Notes: generated by a model from the letters alone, not told the origin. Counted from the stretch's first letter, positions 15,851-26,198 are shown. The stretch: DNA of 64,000 nt from Oscillospiraceae bacterium (GCA_017458825.1 JAFSZX010000017.1:1-64000); one strand, 5' to 3'. Made by a program: numbers and translations.

Positions 15851-16942
15851 TTACCTCTTCCTTCGATCCGAAGGCGCCGACAGGATCCTGTCCCATGCTT
15901 GCATGACTTTCTCTGTCCGGTATGCCTCGGCTCTTTCCTTTGCTTTTTGATGATAGTATTCCGCCCGCTCCGTCCCGGCGAGCATCTCGTGTAATGCCTG
16001 CGCCAGCGCCTCGGGGTCGCCGCGGGGCACCAGCACGCCATACGTTCCGTTCTCCGTCAGCGCACGGGGTCCGCCGCAAGGGCAATCCGTCGCGATCACC
16101 GGCACGCCGACCGCCATCGCCTCCATCAGCGCGTTGGGCATCCCCTCGTAATCCGAGGTCATCACAAACACGCCGGACGACGCCAGCCGCCGCGGTATAT
16201 CGGAGACGATGCCGTGGAAATGCACTCTTTGCCCGATCCCCAGCTCATCGGCGAGCCGCGTCAAGCCGTCCCTTAAATAGCCGTCGCCGCAAATATCCAC
16301 GTCCACGTCCGGATGATCCCGGGCGATCCGGGAAAACGCCGCCAGCAGCAGGGGATAGTTCTTCTGGGGCTGTACCCTGCCCACAGCGATTATGTTCCGC
16401 CCCGTCCCCGTCCAGTCCGCTTCATAGAAGCTCCGGCTGATCGGGTTGGGGATCAGTGCCGCTTTTTTGCGGATGCTTTTGCCGAAATATTCGGCGGCTT
16501 CTTCCGTTTGAAACACCGCCGCGTCCGCCAGATGAAAGGCGAGCCGCGCCGCCGTTTTCTTCACGCCCGCGCCGTACTCCCGATAGGGGTCGTTCCGCAC
16601 GGAAACGATCTTCCGCGTCCGGCATCCCGCGGCGGCGCACAGCATCCGCAGATTGGGCGGTCCGAGAAACGACACCACCGCGTCGGGCTGTTCCTGCCGG
16701 ATGATCTGCCGCAATCGCCTGATACGGCGCAGATTCCTGCCGTCCGGCCCTTGGGCGCCCTCGTCCAGAAAGAGCCTCCGGACGCCCCCGCCGATCGTGT
16801 ATTCGGGAATATCCGGCACCGGCAGAATGTCATTGACCAGAATCACTTCTCCGGTCTTGCTCAAATGCTCCGCCAGAATCGTCATCACCCGCTGGGCGCC
16901 GCCTCTTTGCATGGAGTCGATATATAAGATGTATTTCCCCAT
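15851..16942 (-). CDS. Family 4 glycosyltransferase
   Basis: A 363-aa GT-B enzyme. The N-terminal DSMQRGGAQRVM is the acceptor-side loop of this family. NIIAVGRVQPQKNYPLLLAA begins the donor domain, and TSDYEGMPNALMEAMAVG holds the E-x7-E motif that binds the nucleotide sugar. It resembles GalNAc- and Glc-transferring capsule enzymes; the donor is not readable from sequence. Confidence 0.87.
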   Translation of the reverse strand: MGKYILYIDSMQRGGAQRVMTILAEHLSKTGEVILVNDILPVPDIPEYTIGGGVRRLFLDEGAQGPDGRNLRRIRRLRQIIRQEQPDAVVSFLGPPNLRMLCAAAGCRTRKIVSVRNDPYREYGAGVKKTAARLAFHLADAAVFQTEEAAEYFGKSIRKKAALIPNPISRSFYEADWTGTGRNIIAVGRVQPQKNYPLLLAAFSRIARDHPDVDVDICGDGYLRDGLTRLADELGIGQRVHFHGIVSDIPRRLASSGVFVMTSDYEGMPNALMEAMAVGVPVIATDCPCGGPRALTENGTYGVLVPRGDPEALAQALHEMLAGTERAEYYHQKAKERAEAYRTEKVMQAWDRILSAPSDRRKR

Positions 16943-16960
16943 ACAGCTCCTCCCGCGGCG

Positions 16961-17479
16961 TCACGAAAACCGCTTGCCGATCACCTTTGCCGGTACGCCG
17001 CCCGCCACCGAATAGGGCGGCACGTCCCGCGTGACGACCGCGCCCGCCGCCACGACCGCGCCTTCGCCGATCGTAACGCCCTTGAGGATGGTCGCGTTGG
17101 CGCCGATCCAGTTATCGCCTTTGAGTATCACCGGCTGATCGTCTTCCGGCCGCTTGTCCGCGTCCGTCACGTCGTACATCGGCCGATCCGGCAGATCGAT
17201 CCGGTGATTTCCGGTAATGATCGTCACACCCGGTCCGAACATTACGTTGTCCCCGATCACGCAATCCGCCCGTGTACAGAGGATCCGGCAGTCCGGTCCG
17301 ATGGTGATCCGGTTTCCCATGCGCATCCGCTCCGCGCCCTGTATGCCGAACCCGCGTCCCAATCTGACGTGCTTTCCGCACGCGGCAAACGAGGCGCAGC
17401 GCACGGGGCTGCCGATCCACCTCTGCCACGCCAGGCCCGGCAGTTCCAGCAGCCGAAGCATCCCTCTGGCTATCTTCAC
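16961..17479 (-). CDS. Left-handed beta-helix O-acetyltransferase
   Basis: A 172-aa protein from a GTG start at 17479 that overlaps the upstream stop (GTGA); a GTG three codons earlier is an alternative. Hexapeptide repeats ([47 protein letters not shown]) form the left-handed beta-helix of maltose/xenobiotic-type acetyltransferases. The His of GNHRID is the probable catalytic base. It likely O-acetylates a sugar of the polymer. Confidence 0.85.
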   Translation of the reverse strand: MKIARGMLRLLELPGLAWQRWIGSPVRCASFAACGKHVRLGRGFGIQGAERMRMGNRITIGPDCRILCTRADCVIGDNVMFGPGVTIITGNHRIDLPDRPMYDVTDADKRPEDDQPVILKGDNWIGANATILKGVTIGEGAVVAAGAVVTRDVPPYSVAGGVPAKVIGKRFS

Positions 17480-18513
17480 TCCACACACTCCAATACACCG
17501 AATAACTGTTCCAGCACCCGCTCGGCTGTGTAGCAGGTGCGGACCTTTTCCCTGTTGAACGCGGAACAGGCGGCGCGTTTTGCCGGATCTTCCATCGTCC
17601 GGATCGCCGCCTCCAGCGCCTGCGCGTCCATAGGCGGCACAATGATCCCGCCCCGATCCTCGATCATATCCGCGTTGGCGCCCGCGTCGCTGGCGACCAC
17701 CGGCAGTCCCGAGGCCATCGCCTCCAGCACCGCCAGAGAAAAGCCCTCCGAATAGCTGGGCAACACAAACAGATCCGCTCTGCTCAGCTCCGTTTTGACC
17801 TCCTCCGCGCTCCGCTTGCCCAAAAAGTGTACGTTGGGCGGCAGGAGGACGTCTGCCATATCGTCGCTGACCGGTCCGATGCAGTCAAACTGCACGGTGG
17901 GGAACGCCTCGGCGGCTTTTACCAGCTCCTTCATGCCTTTTCGCTCCCGCACGTGACCCACATATAACACCCGTTCCATGGTCTCCCGCACGGTATATGG
18001 CTCGCTGACCCAATCCCCGTCGATGAAATTGGAGATCAGCGTGATATTCTCCGCACCCATCTGCAGCAGATACGCATAGGAGGCGTGGTTCAAAACGATC
18101 AGTTGCCGTGCCTTGGAGATCATGTAGCGCAAAATGCGCCGCCCGATCCGGCTGTGCCCCACCTGATCGACGATATTGCAGTGAAAATGGATCACCAGCG
18201 GCTTGTGAACGCCGGTTTTAAGCATGCAGTAATCCCGAATGAGTCCCGTCCACGTGCAGGAGGAACAAAGATAGATCAGATCCTCCCGCCCGCCGGACTC
18301 CTTAAACTGCCGGATAATGGCGGCGTTTCGCTTCAGCTCATCGACAGGATAAAACCCTCGGGCCTTTTTTTCGCTCCGCTTCCCGATCAAGGAGGTGTTC
18401 ACCAGTGAGATCTCCATGTGCTTTTCCCGCTCCATATAGGTGCAAAACCCTTTGGTCCACGTGGCGATTCCGCCCTCCGGCGGCGGAAGCGGGGAGATCA
18501 GCAGCAGCTTCAT
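17476..18513 (-). CDS. Family 4 glycosyltransferase
   Basis: A 345-aa GT-B enzyme. It begins with [18 protein letters not shown], a Gly-rich acceptor loop. [19 protein letters not shown] opens the donor domain, and [18 protein letters not shown] carries the E-x7-E motif. It lies four bases after the upstream transferase and overlaps the acetyltransferase gene, so it is clearly part of the operon. Donor unknown. Confidence 0.87.
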   Translation of the reverse strand: MKLLLISPLPPPEGGIATWTKGFCTYMEREKHMEISLVNTSLIGKRSEKKARGFYPVDELKRNAAIIRQFKESGGREDLIYLCSSCTWTGLIRDYCMLKTGVHKPLVIHFHCNIVDQVGHSRIGRRILRYMISKARQLIVLNHASYAYLLQMGAENITLISNFIDGDWVSEPYTVRETMERVLYVGHVRERKGMKELVKAAEAFPTVQFDCIGPVSDDMADVLLPPNVHFLGKRSAEEVKTELSRADLFVLPSYSEGFSLAVLEAMASGLPVVASDAGANADMIEDRGGIIVPPMDAQALEAAIRTMEDPAKRAACSAFNREKVRTCYTAERVLEQLFGVLECVE

Positions 18514-18516
18514 AAG

Positions 18517-19692
18517 CTATCCTTTCCCTGCAATCAGCTCGGCATACCGTTTGCTGTTGGCTGTGATGCCGCAGTATTTGAGAAAAAACGCGCCTGCGCC
18601 GGTGGCTTTTGCGCCGTTTTGCACGGCGCGGATCGCCTCCGCCAGCTCGTCCGGCTGATCGGGCTCCGTCACGATGGCGCCGGCTTCCTCCCTCACTCTG
18701 GCGCCGAACCGGCTCTGTTTCCCGATGGCGAAGATCACCGGCTTGCCGCAGGCAAGGCACGTGGCGGTTTTAGAGGGCAGCGCCGTGCGGTACGCCCCTT
18801 TTACCAGCGGAATAACGTTCACGTCCGCCGCACTGTACAACAGCGGCGCCAGCTCCGGCGGCTGCATGGGTAAAAACGCGACGTTTTCCATGCCGCGGGC
18901 TTTTACGGTTTCCTCCAGCTTCTCCCGATAGACTCCGTCGCCGATGATATAAAAGAACACCGACGGATCGTTCCGCATCCGGTCTGCCGTTTCGATCAAA
19001 AGCTCCACGTTTTGCATCAAGCCGATATTTCCGGCATAGACCACGCGAAACGTGTCCGGACGGAACAGATGCGCCACCGGCGCGAGATCGGGGTTTTCGT
19101 ACAGCGCGTCCTGATAGGACCAGTTATAAATGACTTCCGTCTTATCCGCCTCTGAACCGTCCGCCACCAGCGTATCCTTCATGTCCTCGGAAATGGTGAT
19201 AACGCGATCGGCGTGACGGTATCCGTACCGCTGAACGGCGGCGAGGGCACGAAACAGCCGCCCGTTTTGCTTCAGCTTTCCGCCCAGCGCCGCGTTGTAG
19301 GGAAACACGTCCTGCACGTTAAAGGTGATCCTTGCCCCGGGCGCTTTCCGCCTCACGGCGCTCACCGCGAAGCCGGCGGCGTTGTCAGACTGGATAAAGG
19401 CGGCGTCGTAGTCGGCATGAAACACCTTTTTACACTGTCGGATATAGGCAAGCTCCGCCAGATAGCGCGCGGCGAAGTTTTTCTTATCCACTGCCCGGGC
19501 AGGGACGGTATCCGTCGTCACCGGATAGTCCTTCAGTCGGGTCGGAATGGCGGGGAGCTCGCCTCCGGTATCTTTTTGTACCAGATGAACGGTGTGCCCC
19601 GCCCGACATAGCTGTTCGATCATGGCGCACAGCAGATGTTCTGACGTGGCGTGGCGGTCAAACCCGATAAACATCCAGAACAGAACTTTCAC
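18517..19692 (-). CDS. Glycosyltransferase, WcaI/GT4-like
   Basis: A 391-aa GT-B protein. ATSEHLLCAMIEQLCRAGH at the N-terminus and VVYAGNIGLMQNVELLIETA in the donor half are typical of the WcaI-like GT4 group. The usual E-x7-E region is less clear (LPSKTATCLACGKPVIFA), which also fits WcaI-like enzymes. It starts one base after the TagF-like gene. Confidence 0.8.
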   Translation of the reverse strand: MKVLFWMFIGFDRHATSEHLLCAMIEQLCRAGHTVHLVQKDTGGELPAIPTRLKDYPVTTDTVPARAVDKKNFAARYLAELAYIRQCKKVFHADYDAAFIQSDNAAGFAVSAVRRKAPGARITFNVQDVFPYNAALGGKLKQNGRLFRALAAVQRYGYRHADRVITISEDMKDTLVADGSEADKTEVIYNWSYQDALYENPDLAPVAHLFRPDTFRVVYAGNIGLMQNVELLIETADRMRNDPSVFFYIIGDGVYREKLEETVKARGMENVAFLPMQPPELAPLLYSAADVNVIPLVKGAYRTALPSKTATCLACGKPVIFAIGKQSRFGARVREEAGAIVTEPDQPDELAEAIRAVQNGAKATGAGAFFLKYCGITANSKRYAELIAGKG

Positions 19693-19693
19693 G

Positions 19694-20863
19694 TCAATTC
19701 TTTCCTCTCTCCGTCAGATTCCCGAACAGCGCCTGAACGCACGATTGTGTCGCGCCCGGTCCGTACTGCACGAACGCGTCCCGAAACGCCTGTGCGCGCC
19801 GGCACGCCGCCTCATACGGCAGTGTCCTGATCTGCTCCAGCAGCTCCTCCTCCGTCCGGCAGCTCTTTTCGGGATACCGCTCGTCAATGGCGAAATACGT
19901 GCCCCGCTGTGCCAGATAACTGTCGTAATCGTAAGCGTAGCAGAGGATCGGCTTACAGAGAATGGAGAAATCAAAGGCGATGGCGCTGTAATCGGTGATC
20001 AGCAGATCGGCGGCGATCATCAGATCGTTCACCGCCGGATCATCGGAAACGTCCCGAACGAACTCGTCAAAGACGACGCCCAGCACGCCGGTCGTCTGGT
20101 GATGGGCGCGGAAGAGCACCACGTATTCCGCTCCCAGCGCCTCTTTCCACCTGTCGAAATGGATCGGCGGCCGGATCACGTAGGTTTTTCCGCCGTCCGT
20201 GCTCTCCCGCCACGTGGGGGCGTAGAGGATCACCTTTTTTCCCGCCGGTATGCCCAGCTTCCGGCGCGCGGATTGCTTCTGTGCCTCATCGGCGTACCAC
20301 AGCGCCTCGTTGCGCGGCATCCCGCAGCGCAAAAACGTTTTCCGATCGGCGCGGAACGCGGAGGAAAAAACGCGCTCGTCATAGTCGCCGGACACCACCA
20401 AATGATCTACCGTATCAAAATGATAATCCTTCCGGCCGGGGCAATCGTTTCCGATCTTCTTGAGCGCCACGCCGTGCCACGTGTTCAAATAGACCTGGTC
20501 TTTCTTCTTAAACCGCAGTCCCCGCTCGATGTTGGTATTGGTGACCCAGTATTTTGCCCGAAGCGCCGTTTTGAAATAGGCGGGGCTGTCCAGCTTCACC
20601 GCCGTAACGCCGGGGAATTGTTCGGGCGATTCAAACGCCCAGACACAGCGAAGCGCCCGATACGCCGGCGTGGCCTGCAAATAGTCGTAGATCACTTTGG
20701 GGCTGTCGTTACAGCCTTTGCCCATGAAGGAGGTGAACAGCACCAGATGCGGGTCCGTCGGGAGAAACGCGCCCCAGATCCGAAACACCGCGCTCATCAC
20801 CACGCGATAGAAGGTCTGGATCCACGCGTTGTGTTTCAAAAGATAGATCAGCCGCTGGCGCAT
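19694..20863 (-). CDS. CDP-glycerol:glycerophosphotransferase family (TagB/TagF-like)
   Basis: A 389-aa protein with the conserved sequence VYLNTWHGVALKKIG (the HG pair), VILYAPTWRES, and the catalytic LLITDYSAIAFDFSI. It transfers poly- or monoglycerol phosphate from CDP-glycerol. It is shorter than full TagF and lacks an N-terminal GT2 domain, so single glycerol-phosphate decoration or linkage is as likely as polymerisation. The neighbouring tagD-like gene supplies CDP-glycerol. Confidence 0.87.
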   Translation of the reverse strand: MRQRLIYLLKHNAWIQTFYRVVMSAVFRIWGAFLPTDPHLVLFTSFMGKGCNDSPKVIYDYLQATPAYRALRCVWAFESPEQFPGVTAVKLDSPAYFKTALRAKYWVTNTNIERGLRFKKKDQVYLNTWHGVALKKIGNDCPGRKDYHFDTVDHLVVSGDYDERVFSSAFRADRKTFLRCGMPRNEALWYADEAQKQSARRKLGIPAGKKVILYAPTWRESTDGGKTYVIRPPIHFDRWKEALGAEYVVLFRAHHQTTGVLGVVFDEFVRDVSDDPAVNDLMIAADLLITDYSAIAFDFSILCKPILCYAYDYDSYLAQRGTYFAIDERYPEKSCRTEEELLEQIRTLPYEAACRRAQAFRDAFVQYGPGATQSCVQALFGNLTERGKN

Positions 20864-20884
20864 CTTTTTCCTCCCCTCGCCGGT

Positions 20885-21337
20885 TTATTTCGGGTCTGTG
20901 TCGATCTCGTCGTGGTTTACGCGGCTTCCGTCTGTGACGGCGTTGGCGTCATAGAGATCCTGCTTGATCTGTGAAGAGCTGATTTCCGGCGTCCTCGGAA
21001 GATACACGACCTCCACGCCCTCTTCTTTCAAAAAGTCAAATCTGCCCTTCCAGTCGTCCCCCATCACAAACGTATCGATGTGGTATTCGTGCATATCGCT
21101 GCGTTTCTGCCCCCAGCTCTCTTCGGGAATGACCAGATCCACGTAGCGGATCGCTTCCACCAGCGCCTTTCGCTGTTCGTAGGGAAAGTAGCACTTTTTG
21201 TGCTTTTCGTTCCAGTTGAACTCGTCCGTGGAGATCACCACGATCAGATAGTCGCCCAGAGCTTTTGCCCTGCGAAGCAGATTGATATGTCCGTAATGAA
21301 GAAGATCGAATGTTCCGTAGGTGATCACGCGCTTCAT
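20885..21337 (-). CDS. tagD: Glycerol-3-phosphate cytidylyltransferase
   Basis: A 150-aa cytidylyltransferase: [20 protein letters not shown] with the HYGH nucleotide-binding motif at the N-terminus, and [11 protein letters not shown] (the I-S-x-S-x-I/R region) near the C-terminus. It makes CDP-glycerol for the TagF-like enzyme next door. The ATG at 21337 is chosen because it follows AAAGGAGAG and matches the family's N-terminus; an upstream in-frame ATG would add 31 non-conserved residues. The last 20 residues are a hydrophilic extension. Confidence 0.92.
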   Translation of the reverse strand: MKRVITYGTFDLLHYGHINLLRRAKALGDYLIVVISTDEFNWNEKHKKCYFPYEQRKALVEAIRYVDLVIPEESWGQKRSDMHEYHIDTFVMGDDWKGRFDFLKEEGVEVVYLPRTPEISSSQIKQDLYDANAVTDGSRVNHDEIDTDPK

Positions 21338-21354
21338 AGGCGGTTTTCTCTCCT

Positions 21355-22347
21355 TTACCGTTTCACTGTGAAACCTTTTCGGTAGGCGCGTTTCAAAAGG
21401 GCGTTCATTTCCCCCGCGCACTTGTAGCAAAGCCAGGATCTTCCGGCGGCGCCCACAAGAACCCTTATGCGAAGGGGAAGCCCCCTGATCCGGCTCTTAT
21501 AGCGGTTAATATTGCCCTTAACCGCGCGGAATATCACCGGATCATAATTTTTGAGCATCGCCTCACACGCCTTTTGATTCCAAAAGAGGTACCGTTCGAT
21601 CAACTGCTTTGAACATTCCGGCGCCTCCCGTTCAGACCATTCAATCAGCGCGGCGATGCTCTCGATCGGATCGAGATATTCCGCCGCTCCGATGGACTTC
21701 GTAATGCCGGTCGGCGAGTAGCGATAGTGATAAAGGGACAGGTCGATGTAGTCGACACGGCTTGCTCTGTCGGCGGCGGCGTAAACGAAGGTCATATCCT
21801 CCAGCAGGTGTTTGCCCTCCGGAAAACGCAATCCCTCTATCAGTTCCCGCCGAAAGATCTTGTTCCACACAACGATACCCAGCTTGACCTCCGCGCTCTC
21901 GATAGACGCCAGGCACGCGGCGCGCCCGATGAAATGGACCACGTTGCCGCCGCTGTCGTGGTGGGCTTTTGGGACGATCTCACCGTATTCCTGCTCAAAG
22001 TTACACGCGGCGATGTCGCTTTTATACCGCCGTGCCGTCTGGGCCAGAAACTGATACATCTCCGGATCGACGCGGTCATCGGCGTCCATAAACCCGATAT
22101 AATCTCCTGTTGCCGCGGACAGTCCGCGGTTTCTGGCACAAGAAGGCCCTCCGTTCTTCTGGGAAATCACCCGGATCCGGTCATCCGATTCAGCCTTTTG
22201 GCGGCAAATATCAGCCGTCTTATCTGTCGAGCCGTCATCCACAAGGATAATCTCCAGATCCTTATGGGTCTGTCCGCGCAAATCATCGATCGCGTCGGCT
22301 ATCCATTTTTCCGCGTTGTATGCGGCGATTATCACGCTGATCTTCAT
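21355..22347 (-). CDS. Family 2 glycosyltransferase
   Basis: A 330-aa GT-A enzyme beginning [32 protein letters not shown] and [19 protein letters not shown] lead to [10 protein letters not shown], the DxD motif. The C-terminus is basic and helical ([11 protein letters not shown]), possibly membrane-associated. It is the first dedicated transferase after the initiating enzyme, so it may add the second sugar; that is inference from order. Confidence 0.87.
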   Translation of the reverse strand: MKISVIIAAYNAEKWIADAIDDLRGQTHKDLEIILVDDGSTDKTADICRQKAESDDRIRVISQKNGGPSCARNRGLSAATGDYIGFMDADDRVDPEMYQFLAQTARRYKSDIAACNFEQEYGEIVPKAHHDSGGNVVHFIGRAACLASIESAEVKLGIVVWNKIFRRELIEGLRFPEGKHLLEDMTFVYAAADRASRVDYIDLSLYHYRYSPTGITKSIGAAEYLDPIESIAALIEWSEREAPECSKQLIERYLFWNQKACEAMLKNYDPVIFRAVKGNINRYKSRIRGLPLRIRVLVGAAGRSWLCYKCAGEMNALLKRAYRKGFTVKR

Positions 22348-22352
22348 AGTCG

Positions 22353-23738
22353 CTATTCGCTAAGCGCCTTTTGTTCGCTCTGTGCACTGCCGCCGTCCGT
22401 CGCCGTGGTCTGCCCCACCTCGATACCCTCGGTGCTGTCCGGCAGGAACAGCACCTTCACCGTGGCAAGCAGGAGCTTCAGATCCTGCAAAAGACCCGGG
22501 TTGGCAATGTACATCAGGTCCATCTGCAATTTGTTGTAGGGCGTGGTATTATACTTGCCGTACACCTGCGCGTAGCCGGTCAAGCCCGCCTTTGCCTGCA
22601 GACGAAGCCGGAATTCCGGCATATCCTCTTCGTACTGGGCGGCGATCTCCGGACGCTCCGGGCGGGGACCCACCAGCGACATATCGCCTTTGAGCACGTT
22701 GAGAAGTTGCGGCAGTTCGTCCATCCGGATCTTGCGGATCACGCGCCCCACCGGTGTAATGCGCTCATCCTTTTCGCCGGTGGAAAGCCGCGCCACGCCG
22801 TCCCCCTCCGCGTCGGGCCGCATACTGCGGAACTTCACGAGCCAGAAGGGTTTTCCGTCCTTTGTCAGCCGTTTTTGCCGGTAGAACACCGGTCCGCCGT
22901 CGGTGGATACGGCGATCGCCGTGGCGGCGAGAAACGGTGAGAGCACCAGCAGTGCCGCCACCGACAGCACGATGTCGCACACCCGCTTGATAAAGAGGTA
23001 CATCGGCGGCGGATTGTACCGCTGTGCCCGAAGCATCGGCATATGGAACAGTTGGATCTTTTCCGCGCCGCTCATGATAATATCACCCAGACGGGGCAGT
23101 ATGTAGCACTCGATGCCGTGCTCAACGCAGAATTTCAAGATCGCGTTTCGCTCGCCGCTGTGAACGTCCGGCATAAAGATCGCTTCCACGTCCAACAGCC
23201 GCTCCGGCTGCTCGATACACTCCTCCGCCGTAAGCGTCAGTACCACGTGAAATTTTTTCTCCAATCCGTAAGTCTGGATGAGCTCCTCCATGCTCTTGCG
23301 CCCGCCGTACACAACGGCGGAACGGAGCGGCGGAAACGTGGAAAAATACCAGATATGCGCCGCGGTACACCATGCCGTCGCTAAAAACGCCTGGGCGACA
23401 AGCGCCGCCAACATCGGCCAGACCGCCGGCAGACGCTGGGTCAGCAGGCAGATCACGCCGAACAGCGCCGCGTCCGAGAGAAGGACGGACAGCATCTGCC
23501 CGTAGAGCATATCGGAAATGCGGCTGATGGCCAAACGGAACGCGCCGTATACCCGCGTGAGAAAGACGTAGAAAAAAACAAACAGCGCCAAGACCGCCCA
23601 GTTCCCCATGCGGTGGAACGGGACAGTCGTGCGCTCTGTATAATATAACAGCCACGCGGCGCCGACCGGCAGGGCGATCAAGGTCACGTTCAGTGCCTTT
23701 GCCGCCAGCAGGGCGAGCTCCTGGAAAAACTTCTTCAT
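22353..23738 (-). CDS. Initiating undecaprenyl-phosphate sugar phosphotransferase (WbaP-like)
   Basis: A 461-aa polyprenyl glycosylphosphotransferase. Four to five N-terminal helices (residues 10-120) precede a linker and the catalytic domain. It contains KRVCDIVLSVAALLVLSP, VFYRQKRLTKDGKPFWLVKF, the MDELPQLLNVLKGDMSLVGP core with the catalytic Asp-Glu pair, and RPERPEIA. It attaches the first sugar-1-phosphate to undecaprenyl phosphate. The 20-residue hydrophilic tail is not typical of the family. Confidence 0.93.
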   Translation of the reverse strand: MKKFFQELALLAAKALNVTLIALPVGAAWLLYYTERTTVPFHRMGNWAVLALFVFFYVFLTRVYGAFRLAISRISDMLYGQMLSVLLSDAALFGVICLLTQRLPAVWPMLAALVAQAFLATAWCTAAHIWYFSTFPPLRSAVVYGGRKSMEELIQTYGLEKKFHVVLTLTAEECIEQPERLLDVEAIFMPDVHSGERNAILKFCVEHGIECYILPRLGDIIMSGAEKIQLFHMPMLRAQRYNPPPMYLFIKRVCDIVLSVAALLVLSPFLAATAIAVSTDGGPVFYRQKRLTKDGKPFWLVKFRSMRPDAEGDGVARLSTGEKDERITPVGRVIRKIRMDELPQLLNVLKGDMSLVGPRPERPEIAAQYEEDMPEFRLRLQAKAGLTGYAQVYGKYNTTPYNKLQMDLMYIANPGLLQDLKLLLATVKVLFLPDSTEGIEVGQTTATDGGSAQSEQKALSE

Positions 23739-23748
23739 ACGCCTCTAC

Positions 23749-24750
23749 TCATTTCTCGGGATCGTAAAACAGCTCGATCACCTGGCGGTATAAAGCGTCC
23801 TCATCGGCGTAGAACTCCATAAATTCTTCGCCTGCCGTCGCTTCGCCGGCAATCGTCTGAATATCGTCAAATTCATAGGTGCTGATCATCTCCGCCAGCT
23901 CGGAAAGCCGGTAGGTGGAACAGTCCGTCACCATACCGTCTGACACGGCGGAGATCGCTTTTATTTGAAAATTGGGGTCCTCCTGTTGCATGCGTTGCAT
24001 TTTTGCCCGCAGAGCAACCAAATACTGGCGCTGGCGCGCCATGCGGCTGATGTTGCTTCCATCCCCTACACTCATGCGCCCGCGCACATATTCCAGCGCC
24101 AGATCGCCGGTCAGCGTCACTTCACTGCCCTGTACCAATTTGTCGCTGATTTTGGAAAAATCGTCCAGAACGGTCACCGTAACGCCGCCCACCAGATCGT
24201 TCAGCGCCGGTACGGCGTCCATCGTCACGGAGATATAGTTGTCGATCTTCATTCCGTAGAGCAGATCGGACACGGCGCGCACCTGATTGCGGCAGCTGTC
24301 TTTGCCGCCGCTTCCGTAGGCGTGTGCCAGCGTGATCTGCCCGTTGATGGGTACCAGAGGATCGCCGTAGATGTCCAGCTGCCAGATCACGCACATGGTA
24401 TCGCGGTTGATCTGCAACGGAACGCACTTTTTCTGCTCCTTATCCAGCAACAGGAGCATCAGAAAATCCGCCTGCTGGTAGTTGACACTGCCGCCGGCTG
24501 TTTCATGGAAATCGGAGGTCTTGTCCACTCCCATAAGAAGCACGGTCTCCAGGTCGTCCCGCAGGCGATAGTATCCGCCCTCATAGAGCAACAACTGATC
24601 GGCGTCGTCCGATATGACAGCAGGGTCAGTTGGCTGACCCTGCTTGTCATTCAGAACGTAAGCCGTGATGCCTGCCGCAAGGCAGAGCACCACCAGTATC
24701 GCCAAGATGATGAAGCCGGACTTTGTGAGCTTTGCTTGTTCGTTGTTCAT
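23749..24750 (-). CDS. LytR-CpsA-Psr (LCP) family wall-polymer ligase
   Basis: A 333-aa protein with one N-terminal membrane anchor (residues 11-32) and an extracellular LCP domain. Markers are VLLMGVDKT, QADFLMLLLLD, PLQINRDTMC with the conserved Arg, and LTGDLALEYVRGRMSVGDGS. LCP enzymes move undecaprenyl-linked glycopolymers onto peptidoglycan. The start at 24750 follows AAGGAGCT; the upstream frame extension is rejected. Located between the SPQTG protein and the initiating transferase. Confidence 0.9.
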   Translation of the reverse strand: MNNEQAKLTKSGFIILAILVVLCLAAGITAYVLNDKQGQPTDPAVISDDADQLLLYEGGYYRLRDDLETVLLMGVDKTSDFHETAGGSVNYQQADFLMLLLLDKEQKKCVPLQINRDTMCVIWQLDIYGDPLVPINGQITLAHAYGSGGKDSCRNQVRAVSDLLYGMKIDNYISVTMDAVPALNDLVGGVTVTVLDDFSKISDKLVQGSEVTLTGDLALEYVRGRMSVGDGSNISRMARQRQYLVALRAKMQRMQQEDPNFQIKAISAVSDGMVTDCSTYRLSELAEMISTYEFDDIQTIAGEATAGEEFMEFYADEDALYRQVIELFYDPEK

Positions 24751-24784
24751 GGCAAGCTCCTTCAAATGCGAAAGATCATCGACT

Positions 24785-25381
24785 TCAAGCAGCCTTTCTG
24801 CTCTTGACGATAAAAGCTGCCGCCGCGGCCGCCAACAGCACGGCGCCGAGGGCATACACAGCGGTCACCGCTTCGCCGGTCTGGGGGGACACAGGCGTAC
24901 CGTTGGTTTCCACCACGACCGCAACGGGGGACAGCACGTCAGTCGCCGCGACCGTCAGAACGCCGTCCGCATAGCTCGCCTCTACGCGCACCCAAGCGCC
25001 GTTGCCCTCATCATAGCGCAGAACGTACGCCAGCGTGGTGCCGGAAGGCATCTTGACCTTCAGCGTCGCCTTCTTAGCACCGCTGACTGTCTTCACGTCG
25101 AAGAGGTACAGAACGTCGCCGTCCTTGTTCAGCTGCGCGTTGGTGGCGTTGATGGCGTCACGCAGAGAAGCCTTCTCCGCTTCGCCATCGGCGGTCGTAT
25201 CCACGTGCCACTGGGCAGTCGTATCCTCATCGCCGGGCGCCACGGTCTTGCCCTCACCGACTTCGGCGCTGGGAAGGTTTGCCGCATCGACTTCTTCCTT
25301 GGTCACCTCGTCAGCGAAAACCGTAACGGTCAGGCAGGCGATCAGCAGAGCCGCCGCAAGCGTTGCAAGAATTTTCTTCAT
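24785..25381 (-). CDS. Secreted surface protein with SPQTG cell-wall sorting signal
   Basis: A 198-aa protein: signal peptide KKILATLAAALLIACLTVTV ending at FAD, a mature domain of about 140 residues with no family I recognise, then SPQTGE, a hydrophobic helix and a basic tail (KSRKAA). That tripartite tail is a sortase signal. The gene follows the class B sortase gene by 28 bases, so the sortase is its likely partner. The mature part is acidic and Thr/Ala-rich, with two or three possible beta-strand blocks. The role may be an anchored scaffold or accessory in capsule display; unproven. Confidence 0.75.
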   Translation of the reverse strand: MKKILATLAAALLIACLTVTVFADEVTKEEVDAANLPSAEVGEGKTVAPGDEDTTAQWHVDTTADGEAEKASLRDAINATNAQLNKDGDVLYLFDVKTVSGAKKATLKVKMPSGTTLAYVLRYDEGNGAWVRVEASYADGVLTVAATDVLSPVAVVVETNGTPVSPQTGEAVTAVYALGAVLLAAAAAAFIVKSRKAA

Positions 25382-25409
25382 GCTACATCATCCTTTCTAT
25401 AAATTTATA

Positions 25410-26198
25410 TCAATCGGCATTTCTGCCGTCAATATACGAAACGGGGATCGTCTCCACCAGCTTCCCGATCACCAGAAAACGCCGCAGACGATTGGTCTGC
25501 AAACAGGTTTCCAGGATCAGCAGATGGTCGTCCGTGTCAGCGGCGTCCTCCATGCGGTAGTTGGCGGCATAGTCGTCCAGATCATACACCGTGTCCAAAA
25601 ACCGCTGATAGTCGGCGCTGTCGGAAAAATCATACATATATAATATATGCTCGTTGCTGTAGGGTACGGCGGCGAAAATGCGGTAGTGCAGTTCCGCCTC
25701 CGGCAGATAGATCACGACCTCGTTGATCTCGGAATAGTCGGCGTCGCCCAGATAGAGGGGCTGCAGATCGCCGAACATGGTCCCGTCGTTCTGCCGGTGT
25801 CCGTAGATGATGGTCACCGGATCCTTAAAATCCCGCGAATTATATCTGGCTTGGGAAAACAGCGCGCCGGCTTGTGCCCACTGCTTTTCCTCGTTGTGGT
25901 TAAGGTAGTATTCATCAGCGTCCGGATTTTGCAGTACCGGATAGGTGATGTGGGTGCCGGTAATGGTGAGCCACGCGTAGATATCCGTATTCTTCGCCTG
26001 CAAAGCAGCAAAATCAATGGGACTACGATAGGGCTCCTCCTCCTGCTGCGGCTCTGGTTCCTCGATGACCTCCGGCTCTACCATAGGCGGCGGTTCCGGC
26101 GTAACGTGCCGGGGAAAGGCTTTCCACAGCAGCAGTATGCACGCGGCGGCACAAAGAATACCGGCAGCGAGATAGATCCATCTCTTCAAATGCTCCAT
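25410..26198 (-). CDS. Class B sortase
   Basis: A 262-aa protein with an N-terminal membrane anchor (residues 7-26), a Pro/Glu-rich spacer, and a sortase domain. Motifs are THITYPVLQNPDADEYYL, TIIYGHRQNDGTMFGDL with the catalytic His, and LETCLQTNRLRRFLVIGK with the catalytic Cys and Arg. The length and the helix between strands match class B. It overlaps the cpsB-like gene by 13 bases and so belongs to the capsule operon. Most class B sortases recognise NPQTN-type motifs; here the adjacent candidate substrate carries SPQTG. Confidence 0.88.
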   Translation of the reverse strand: MEHLKRWIYLAAGILCAAACILLLWKAFPRHVTPEPPPMVEPEVIEEPEPQQEEEPYRSPIDFAALQAKNTDIYAWLTITGTHITYPVLQNPDADEYYLNHNEEKQWAQAGALFSQARYNSRDFKDPVTIIYGHRQNDGTMFGDLQPLYLGDADYSEINEVVIYLPEAELHYRIFAAVPYSNEHILYMYDFSDSADYQRFLDTVYDLDDYAANYRMEDAADTDDHLLILETCLQTNRLRRFLVIGKLVETIPVSYIDGRNAD

